DNA from: Ciona intestinalis
Taxonomy: Eukaryota > Chordata > Ascidiacea > Phlebobranchia > Cionidae
Direction of reading: 5' to 3'
NCBI RefSeq assembly: GCF_000224145.3
Contig: NC_020173.2
Location: 6,187,961-6,251,960, forward strand
Length of the DNA: 64,000 nt
The position numbers and the translations under genes are program-made. Below, in pieces: positions 46,401 to 58,400 of the stretch. The notes beneath the pieces are model-generated. The model ran no database searches. It saw only the letters and a program-made list of their open reading frames with translations, and was not told where the DNA came from. Numbering within the stretch: the first letter of the stretch is position 1; each line of letters opens with the position of its first letter.

Positions 46401-49400
46401 AGTATTTCTATTTCTGAATATTTTTTCCAGGTTTTCTTATTTCTACGATCAGCCATAAAGAAAACGTTTCCCATTCATTTAATTTGGGGAACAAAACACA
46501 ACCGTTCAGTTTTCCTTAAAAACCTGGAAAGGTTTCTTTCCTGCCGTCGGTTTGATAAAGTAACGGTTGCTGACTTTACCAGGGGTATGGTGGTGGGTGA
46601 CTTACCTTGGCTCATGGGTGGGTGTGTGTTTAGAACATTATTTAGAATATTTGTTGGTTTATTTTATTTTATTCTTTATGGGTGAGGTCTTTGTCAAGGA
46701 CCTGGGATTTTTATTTGGCCCATTACCCCAATACCCTGAAAGACCAGTGTCATGACACCGCATCGCAGTCGGACGCGTAATATTGGCACCATTTTTTATC
46801 CTCGTGTGCTTACGAGTTACCATACTTTTCAACTTTGTGTATGGTTTTTATTTGATATGGCTTACAATTTGGACAACCCATTAGTGACAGCTAGGTTGGA
46901 GTAATGTCCGGTAAGTGTCTTGCCCAAGGACGCATAAGCCGATCAGTTTTAGTATCGCCGTCGAGCATCGAACCGGGGTGAATATACATGACACATAATC
47001 TTCATTTTTAAACATTTCGATTTAAAACTAAATCCAAGTTTAGTTTTATTTACATTTTATTAGACACAGTCTATATATATATATATATAAGACACAATAA
47101 TCATTTTAAGCGTTTTTTTTAAACTAAATTTTTATATTTCATTTAATAGTACGAGTTGTGGGTCAAATTTTAGCGTATTTGTAACGGACAACGGCATCTT
47201 ACTAACTTGTGGTGATGGTAGCCAAGGATGTTTGGGTCAAGGCAACTTAAGCAGCACCACACGACCAAGCATGGTGGAACCGCTGTTGTCGGTGGATGTA
47301 TCTACTGTTGCATGCGGAGACGCCCACGTGGTGGCGCTAAGTAGTGAGGGAGAGGTGGGTCACGGGTGGTTTATATATATATGTTTTTTGATTTTTTATG
47401 GTTGAGGTCCTTGTCAAGGGCTTGGAATTTAGGCCAGATTTGGCCCATTACCCCAACCCCCCGGAAGCCCATGTAAGTCCTTTGTGCAACAAGGTATCGC
47501 AGTCAGATGTATATTTTTCGCACCATGTGGCGTAGATATTGTAGGGTGGGAGAAGAAAGGACACCGTTTCACTCTATTTACTTGTCCCGTTTAGTAGTTA
47601 ACAAAAAACACTCAAAGAATTGTAAAACTGTATCCTGACGACTCCCATAGACCGTTGTTATTTGATTAAAACATAATCCGGATATTTGAATATTATGTGA
47701 TGCACAACATACAACTCATACTTATAAACTCAATCTCAATGTTTTCTGGGTGGTTACAAGTTCTGTATCCAACTTTATACAAGCAAAGTTTTACTACATT
47801 TTGCTTACGACATATAGAGGGCAAAATAGCATTCTTAATGAATACTTATAACCATAAACCAAGCCCATGCATTGTGATGCTTATGTGTAGTAGAATGGGG
47901 AAGATGGGACATCTTTAGTACATAATATCTTAATATTCTGATCAGGTTTTAAACAATTAACAACGGACTATGGGATTCGTGAGGATACGGTTTTATAATT
48001 GTTTGAATTTTCTTTGTTTACTACTAAATGGGGCGAAAAAATAGAATGAAAAGGTGTCCCATCTTCCCCCACCCTATCATATATACTTAATACCTTCACT
48101 AATCACTAGATATACGCATGGGGGTGCGGGAGTCAGGGGCGACTTGGTACGGGCCATGATGATCATTGTATTGAACCACATAGAGTTGCAATCAACCAAG
48201 CTATAAGAGATGTAAGATGCGGGCATGATGGGACGATGTTCATAACAGGTGGGAAGGTGTTGAGATGAAGATTATGGTTTTATGTGTTGGACGAATGCAT
48301 GTTGCTTGTTTATCCTCGCATGGTGGGGCAACGACAGTCGTTATAACAAGTGTATTCTGTTTCATACATTTTGTGCCTGCTTATAAGTTACCACGTATGG
48401 AACTTATTTATCCTCGCATGGTGGGGCAACGACAGTCGTTATAACACGGGTGTTCTGTTTCATTCGTGCCTGCTTATGAGTTACCACGTATGTAACTTAT
48501 TTATCCTCGCATGGTGGGGCAACGACAGTCGTTATAACACGGGTGTTTTGTTTCATTCGTGCCTGCTTATGAGTTACCACGTATGTAACTTATTTATCCT
48601 CGCATGGTGGGGCAATGACAGTCGTTATAACACGGGTGTTCTGTTTCATTCGTGCCTGCTTATGAGTTGCCACGTATGTAACTTATTTATCCTCGAATGG
48701 TGGGGCAATGACAGTCGTTATAACACGGGTGTTTTGTTTTATTCGTGCCTGCTTATGAGTTACCACGTATGTAACTTACTTTATCCTCGCATGACGGGCA
48801 ATGACAGTCGTTATAACACGGTGTTTTGTTTCATTCGTGCCTGCTTATGAGTTACCACGTATGTAACTTATTTATCCTCGCATGGCGGGCAACGACAGTC
48901 GTTATAACACGGGTGTTTTGTTTTATTCGTGCCTGCTTATGAGTTGCCACGTATGTAACTTACTTTATTCTCGAATGGCGGGCAACGACAGTCGTTATAA
49001 CACGGGTGTTTTGTTTCATTCGTGCCTGCTTATGAGTTGCCACGTATGTAACTTATTTATTCTCGAATGGCGGGCAACGACAGTCGTTATAACACGGGTG
49101 TTTTTTCTTCGTGCCTGCTTATGAGTTGCCACGTATGTAACTTATTTATTCTCGAATGCAGGCAACGACAGTCGTTATAACACGGGTGTTTTGTTCATAC
49201 ACCTGTGCCCTCTGTTTCATGCCTGCTTATGAGTTGCCACGTATGTAACTTACTTTATTCTCGAATGACGGGCAACGACAGTCGTTATAACACGGGTGTT
49301 TTGTTCCATACACCTCGTGCCCTCTGTTTCATGCCTGCTTATGAGTTGCTACGTATGTAACTTATTTATCCTCGCATGGTGGGGCAATGACAGTCGTTAT

Positions 49401-52400
49401 AACACGGGTGTTCTGTTTCATTCTTGCCTGCTTATGAGTTGCCACGTTTATTACTTGGTGGGATTGTTTTTGTCCTCCTTTTTTCTACTAGGTTTTAACA
49501 ATAAACCTATATAAAAAAACTGATTTGTTTTTCATACTTAAAATGTGTTGTAAGAAAAGTAGTGCATTTAGCAAGTAGATTGGTACAAGTGCAGGACTAC
49601 TGAAAGTGCTATAAAGATTAAGAATATTAGTGATGTATGCTTTGGTTCGTAATTACATAAGCTTTACCTTACCACAGATGTTGGTACATTGCTTGCATGT
49701 GGAAACAACCAATACAATAAACTTGGATTGAATGAGAGAACTGGTTTTATCATGATGTTTAACAACAGATTGAAAAAGGTTGGTAAACATGAATGTATGT
49801 AACTTGTTTATCCTTGGTGGCCGGAAAACAACAGTCGTTATAACAAGGTTGTTCTGTTGCATACACCTTGTACCTGCTTACGAGTTACCACGTATGTTTA
49901 TCCTCGCGTAAAGGGCCAGTGACAGGCGTTATAACAAGGTTGTTCTTTTTTCTACACCTCGTACCTGCTTGCAAGTTACCACGTATGTTACTTGTTTATT
50001 CTCACGTAACGGGCCAACAACAGTCGTTATAACATAAGTGTTCTGTTTCATACACCTCGCACTTAATTATAATATCTTAAACATCTACCACTACACCTGA
50101 GATTTAGGCCAGAGTCGGCTCAATGAAAGGCAGATAGTTATATGAATATTTCTATAAAACCACCAAAATTATTGGTTGTAATGTTTACTGATTAATGCAG
50201 TGTAGAAAATTCTAGGGTAAGCTTGCCCACCCTACCACCCCAGGTTTGGCGCCTATGGTCATATCTCTCTGCTTCTGTTTAATAGATTCTGTTGGCCCAA
50301 TTTATGCTGACGCTAATATTGGTTTGGTGTCAAAGAAACTACTTACCAAACACCTTAATGTTTGCCAATGTAAATCCTAACGTCTTGGCTTTTGTACTCT
50401 GGCCTGAGGGGCACCGATTTAAGGGTGTTTAGGGTGCACCTGTTCCCCTATTTATACAAAACATCCATTTAATTCAATGACAATTGTGTCCTATATATGG
50501 ACTGTTGGCTGTTATATTTACACTGAAGCTAAAAAAATGTGTTTTAAAAAACCAGTAATCAAGTTTTTTAAAAAAGAAAAAAGCGTAAGTCTGAAAATTT
50601 AACATAACATTTAAGTAAAATAGAAAAATATGACATGAATTTAATTCTGTTAACGAACTTTATAATATCCATTACTTCCCACAGACTGAAGTGGAATGCA
50701 GGAAAACACCAACAGTCGTTAAATCTATCAAAGGAGTTGTAGACGTGGCCATGGGACGACATCATACGACGGTGCTCACCGAATCCAACCAAGTATTAAT
50801 GCTTGGAAGGTGGGTGTGGAACTATATGGAAATACCATTATGTATATAAACATAAATACGTATATATACTTAGATAAACCTGCCTATATATATATGTTTG
50901 TAAACATGTAGAAACTAGTTGAAAAATACCAGTGTATCTATAATTAATATATTATATAATTAATATATAGTGTATCTATAATAAATATATTTATATTTGC
51001 AAACATCTGGAAACTAGATAAAAAATATCGACTTTTGGGTGTTTATAACCAGGCCTTTATGTGGGTTATTTTTGTATAACAGTACCTTTATTGATTCCTT
51101 TTTTGTTTGTTTTATTTGATTCTGCATGTGTAAGAATTACCCAACGGCACCTAAAATGACACAATGCATTAGTGACCACTGGGTTGTAGCAATGTTCGTT
51201 AAGTGTCTTGACCAAGGGTACTTGCACATATCGGTAGTTACTTTGGTTGTGATGCAAACCTCACCACTGAGCCAAAGTGATTGTGTCTTTATATATACAA
51301 ACAATTATATCAATATTATACAACCTTATATCTTTATATATAAATCATAGATGACCATTATTTGTTTATATTTACGAACATAACTTTATCCTCAGCAACA
51401 AGGAAGGCCAGATGGGAACTGGAGACAACAAACTCAGGACTTCTCCTTATTTAGTGAAATGTATTAAAGATTATGATGTTATGGTTAGTACTTACATATT
51501 GGTGTAAATATTCCTGTGTTCTATATGGGTGAGGTCCTACAGTGAGGCACGCCATGGGATCTGGGATTAGACCAGAGTTGGTCCATTACCCCAACATTGT
51601 ATATGCACATTCTATTCTAAATGGGTGAGGTTCTACAGTGAGGCACACCATGGGACCTGAGATTTAGACCAGAGTTGGCCCATTACCCCAACATTGTATA
51701 TGCACATTCTATTCTATATGGGTGAGGTCCTACAGTGAGGCACACCATGGGATCTGGGATTAGACCAGAGTTGGCCTATTACCCCAACATTGTATATGCA
51801 CATTCTATATGGGTGGGGTCCCACAGCGAGGCACACCATGGGATCTGGGATTTGGACCAAAATTGTCTATTACCCCAACATTGTATTTGCACATTCTATT
51901 CTATATGGGTGAAGTCCTACAGTGAGGCACGCCATGGGACTTAAATCAAATTTGGCCCATAACCCCAAATAGATATTATTCTATTCTATAGGTTATGACT
52001 GCAACTCACTTTCAGGTTACAGCCGATAAGTTGAAAAGTGGTATATTACCCCTTGATATGCGTTTGCTCCACTATCTTCTTTAATATTTAATAAAGTGTG
52101 ACTCACTTCAACCAATACATATCAATAATAGATTTTAATAAACTAGAATACATGTAAACTATTGGTATGCTGGTACTGCTACAGGCCATAATGCAATATA
52201 AGTGCTTTGGTATAAAAACAGTAATTCATCTGAGGGCCAATTTGTAACACCAGGACAAATAAATTACATGCATTCTAAAAGTAATTGTAAACTTTTGGTA
52301 TTCTGGTAATGTAGTAACTGCTAATGACAGGTCTAATGCAATGTTGGCTAATGACAGGTCTCATGCAATGTTGGCTAATGACAGGTCTAATGCAATGTTG

Positions 52401-55400
52401 GCTAATGACAGGTCTCATGCAATGTTGGCCTCATTTTGCTCTTCTGGTCCAAAAACATTAATTCATATTGATTATTATTTTTAATAAAGTAGAACGTATA
52501 CTAGTGTGCATAGTGCAACAGTATGTTTTAACACCCCAGTGGTGTAAACTACATCCTGTAACCTGTATAATGTAAATCACTGCTATTCAATTATGAATAG
52601 AAAGCAGAAGTAACAGAATACCGATGGTCAATTATAAACGTACATTATCTTATCTCTAATAAGCCGGCACGAGGTGTATGAAACAGAACATCCGTGTTAT
52701 AACAACTGTTGTTTTCCGGCCAAGTGATGATAAATAAGTTACATACATGGTAACTTGTAAGCGGACACGAGGTGTATGAAACAGAACACCCATGTTATAA
52801 AGACTGTCGTTTTTCCGGCCACACGAGGATAAATAAGTTACATTTATTCATATCTCCCAGGTTGTGGCATGCGGAAACACATACACTGCAGTTGGTACCT
52901 CCAATAACATAGTATTATACTGGGGGAGCAGATTTGGACCGCTTGACATGACATCGCAGGGATTGTTGCAACCTCCATCTAAGAAGGCGCACCATAGGAA
53001 TATGAGCAGTACGAGCACACTCAGTATTAAAAGCATGTCAAGGTGGGAATATGGTACAGTGGGGTCGGGGAAGATGGGACACCTTTTTATTTTATTTTCT
53101 CGTCCCATTTGGTAGTAAATAAAGAATATTCAAAGAAATTATAAAACTGTATTCTCACGATTTCCAAATAGACCGTTGTTAGTTGTTTAAAAAATGATCA
53201 GGATTTTTGGATATTATGTGTTAAAGGTGTTCCATCTTCTCCCACCCTACTATATAATACTATATAATAATACCTTTTCTATATGGGTGATGTTCTGTGG
53301 CGTGGCATGCCATGGGTCCTAGAATTTAGGCCAGGTTTGGCCCATTGTCCTCATGATATTATTGCTGTTTTATTTGCTATTCTACTAAAATATAATATGT
53401 TTAAACCTTAAATATTACAAACTCTTTGCAACAGATGTAACATTTTATGTCCCTCTATCATTTTACAAAAGTGTTCAAGATTTCCATTATTTTCATTAAA
53501 TTTTTAATGATTGGTATTTACATTAATTTTAAAGTTCCATATATTTAGTTGCTGTTAGGTTCGGGTAAGATACGTTTTTTCATTATTTTCATTAATTGTT
53601 TCATTGATTAGTATTTACATTCATTTTAAAGTTTCATTTATATTCAGTTGCCAGCCAGATTCAACATCTGAATGCATAAGCCTCTCACCAAGTCTACAGG
53701 ATCTTAACATGGCCGGTGGGTCCATAGTTATAAATAAACTCACTTCTGTATTTTCATATAAGTTTTCCAGCTTAATTTTGAAGCATGAACCAAGTACTAA
53801 TACCTGATGCCCCCATGGAAGTAATAGAACATAATCTGTTTTTTAAATTTCCAATTTTTTTAGAGATACAAACAGATTTTGCAGTTTGAACCAGTGTGTT
53901 GTTGACCTATTATAGTTGGGTAGGGGAAGACGGGACACCTATTTATTCTACTTTCTATTTTCATCCCGTAGTAAACAAACAACATTTAAAGAATTATAAA
54001 ATCTTATCCTCACGACTCTGATAGACCATTGTTAATTGTTTAAAACACGATAAGGATATTTAGATATTATGTGATAATGGTGTCCCGTCTTCCCCCATCC
54101 TACTATATGTGTGTATTTTTCCCCAGTATTCATACAAAACCTACTATATATCACATATCATTTCTATGTTTGAACTCACATGTTCTTCCTCACATCCATT
54201 CTAACACTTACAGATTCCATAGACTTGGAAAACCACGCGATACAAACAAACAACAAAGACTCGAGGTTGCCAGGCACCATACTAGCGCCAGTTCCTATAC
54301 TTAATATACAGTAAGTTACATAGATGGTTTAAACTATTAAACATAACATTTATGTTTTAAATACCTGGTTGAAGTCCTATAACATGGTATGCCATGGGAG
54401 ATTTAGGTCAGAGTTGTCCCATTTCCCGGACACCCAGGATGCTACAACCCTTTAGTGACCACTGGGTTGGAACAACGTTCGTTAAATGTCTTGTCCAAGG
54501 ACATATTCACTTATCACTTCAACAGTTTGAGTTTTCAGCATCAAATCTAAAATCATTTAGTAACAATGCAAATGCCTAACCACTAAGCCACAATGCCAGA
54601 TTTTTTTACTTCTTCTGTCTGAAATTGCTTTGTGTGAAACCATTGTCTATTAAAAATAAAACTAAATACTATATTTCCTTCACTATTCCGACACCACAAT
54701 GATCTTTACTGCAATTAAATGTTCATCTTACATCCGCAGAGGAGGACAGGAGTCCCAAGAAGAGCTCGCTCTCTTCCTTGAGAATCTGATCCCATATCGT
54801 GAGAACCTCTTCGTCCTCGTAGAGACGAACGCTCCCGTTGCTCCGTCAGAGAAGAGGAGGAAGTCCATGAAGACGAGGAGTACAATGCATAGTTTAAAGG
54901 TGGGTTGGGTGTTTAACTTTGGTATATATCACATGGTAGGGTGGTTGTGTGTGGTATATAGCAATAAAAGTCTATAAACACACGAAGTACCATGCATAGT
55001 TTAAAGTTTGGGATGGGTAATATGACTTTTTTTAAACTTTTTTATATACCACATTATAGCAGGGTGGTTGTGTTATATATGACAATAAAAGTCCATGAAG
55101 ACGCGGTATACCATGCATAGTTTAAAGTTTGGGTTTAATACATATCTCATTTATCCTCATGCGGCTGAGGTCGTGTGAAACGGGGGAACATTTTTGTGAC
55201 TAAAAATTCAATTGAATGAACTGATAGGATTCAACACTACAAGCAGTGCTACATTGCTTGAAATGTAGATTGCTGTATCCTTGCATGGCTTTCATTTTAA
55301 CACGGGTGTTCTGTTTCATACACCTTGGGTCCCGCTTACAAGTTACCACGTATGTTACTTTGTGGTTGATTGTACTTTGGATTATTTTATTTTGATTCAA

Positions 55401-58400
55401 TTGTATAGCCTATATTTTCTCTTTAATATACATATAACACCACACCCCCACTACCAGGTCCCCCAGTTCCACCACTCACAAAGTAGTAACGACGAAGATT
55501 ACGTGAGTAGTTCCGATACTTCCGAGTTAGATGTGACGCCCCATTGGTTGAGGGAAGAACTTGAAAACGCTGTCGTCATCCAACAGGTTTGTTTAACCAT
55601 GTTAAGTTATTTATTGCCGTAAGCAGTGGCGCAGCCAAGGGGGTGGGTCGCAACCTTATAAACCCCCCAAAAAAATCAAAAAAATTTTTTTTTTAAAATT
55701 GTTTAATTAATACCCCCCCCCCCCCCCTTATTTTTCTGGCTGCACCACTGACCGTAAGGTTTCTTTATAAATATTACCATAACTGTTTGCAATATCTGCA
55801 ACAATATGTAACTTTAGTATTCCACCAAGTTAACATTCAAGTTTATCCATGTTAAGTTAGTTATTGGCATTATGACACAGTGGTTAGCAACCTTGTTGCA
55901 TGCCATATTGTCTCTAGCCCAGAGGTGACCCAGAAGTTATTAATAACAGGCACAGTATGGATTATGGTCACGGGTAAGAATTTAAGGCCAGAGTTGGCAC
56001 ATTACCCCAACACCTAGGATGCTACAACCCATTAGTGACCACTGGGTTGGAGCAATTTTGTTCGCCGAACATTTTTAAAGCAAAGGGGAAGCAGAAATAA
56101 TACACAATCCTATGAAACAAGTTTTACCTGTTGCTGTTGATATTTGTTTTCAGTCCAAGATAAATTCAAAGACAGTGAACAAGGAACAGAAGTCCAAGGG
56201 CAAAGATGGGTAAGAAGGATGTTTTTATAATTGCTTACAATGAGGTTTCTCTATTTTATTACTATTTCGTATATAGTTTATATATCTTTTATTGTACAAT
56301 TGGCTGTACTTGATTTTTGTTGGTTAAGTTTTCAAAGAACCAGATCCTTAAGAGCAACGCCGTTAAAATATGCTCTCTGGTGTGGACATTTATCTTATAT
56401 AACCTGACATCAGCCATACAGCGAGCATAATATGGATAAAGGAGAAAGCATTGGTTAAAAGTATGGCTGAAGAGATATAAGAAGCAACTCGCAGTAGTTT
56501 GCAAATATGGATGTAATATACATTGTAATATTTATACAACTTTTTCAAGCGATTTAATATTAATGAATTTTTTTAGATGGAAAAGTGGAAACTCCACCCC
56601 AAGAAGAAGCCCTACCAATAATTATCGAATACACCCGATGTAAGTTATGGTTGCTTTACTATGTCATGTCATGTGTGATGTGCTTGTCATTATTCCTTGT
56701 TTGTAGCTTAGTATGAATCCCGTTTAATTTAACCTTTAAGTTTGTGCTTCCAAGACTGTTCTACAACAGCTGTCATATATATGTTTGTATCAACAGTGAG
56801 CGCCAGAAACTTAACTCAGCAAAGTCGGATTCCTCGTCTGATTCGTCGCATATCAAGTCATCTGTTACATCAGTAAGTTGATTGTGGTGTCATTATTGAA
56901 TGAATGTAACTTATTTATCCCCGAGTGGTGGGAAAACGACAGTCGTAATAACACGGGTGTTCTGTTTCATACACCTCGTGCCAGCTTAAAAGTTACCATG
57001 TATGTAACTTAGTGGATAATATTAAATGAATGGAACTATTTGTCCTCTCATACCAGGGTAATGACAGTCTTTATATATATTCTGTTGTTGTTGTTATTAA
57101 GTATTGTATAAGTGTTTTTCAGTTAAATGTAAATTCTATCTTGATGTAATGTCTCGCTGTACGGCAGCAGTAAATACAATAATAATACTTTATTATTTAT
57201 ATTTCCTTTGCCTACCAAAATAGCCATTTTCTATATGTTACTCTACAGTCGTCAAAACGACGGGAAACAAATGGAACAGGCACACGAGGGCGATCAAGAG
57301 AGACGTCACCTCGACCGAACAAATCAATGAACAATCCATATATGGGGAGGAATCGATGTAAGTTGGTTGTTTATCACGCACAACAAAGCCAGGATATAGA
57401 TTGATTGGTTAGCATATGGAATAATGGTGTATACATACATGTGCCCCCATATCGTTATAACAGTAGGTGTGTCTTTGGGCAAGACTATCGTTTGTATGAT
57501 ATGTTTGTACTGCTCGTTTTGTGTGCATTTTCTTTACAGTGTTCATTTGAAGTTCTGTCATCACTGAAGATGGTTTTATTTTAAACCAAAGCAACAATTT
57601 TGTAAAAGTGTAATATGTATATTGGCTGCTCGTTTGTATAATATGTTTTTCTTACAGTGTTTTTTACTTCTGACAACACTGGAAATGATTTAGTTTTAAC
57701 GTGACAATTGTATGATATATATTGCAGTTATGTCTGTATTCAAACTCTCATATATTATATCCCGTGCAGGAAGTTTTAAAGTTTAGTCTGATACAAAAAG
57801 ACAATGTAGTCTTAATTCTTTGTTTATTCAACGCTTAGAAATCTTATAATCATTTCAATAAAAACACTATATTCCAGCACCTAATCGCCCGATCCAAAGT
57901 CGTTCACCAGCGAGAAGTCCGATAAAGCTCGCGAAGGAGGTTGAAAGGTGGGTTATTGTGTTTATAGTTGTGTTCATGGGTTAAGGTGGTTGCCTCTAGA
58001 CCAGAGGGTATGCGTTCAAGGCTTGATGCTGCTACTATTGTGGGCGTGTGTATTCTTAAGCAGGACAATAGCTGCGAATAAATTGTTGGCCATACAAAAA
58101 AATATTAATCAACCACAAAGTTACATACGTAGTAACTTGTAAGTGGGCACGAGATGTATGAAACAGAACACCCGTGTTATAACGACTGTTGTTGCCCCGC
58201 CATGTGAGGATAAGCAAGTTACATTCATTCATTTTGAATACTTGTACTGTGTTGTCTTATAAACAAATCAAAACTTGAAACTTTCTACCCTTAAGATTAT
58301 CAATGGAAAAGAAATCCACTCAAAAAGAGTTTGAAAAACTGAGAGAAGAGCATGCTAGTATGTTGCGTTCAATACAAGAGACTTATGAGAAGGAGAGAAT

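Noticed and set aside
48350..49124. Long plus-strand open frames (166 and 80 residues) with repeated NDSRYNTGVLF peptides
   Set aside because: They run through a 93-bp non-coding satellite. A period divisible by three keeps one frame open in every unit.
53716..53807. Read-through of NEK9 exon 18 to a stop at 53805-53807
   Set aside because: The donor at 53716 gives perfect phase with exon 19 (54214). The read-through tail has no similarity to NEK9. A short alternative isoform cannot be excluded.
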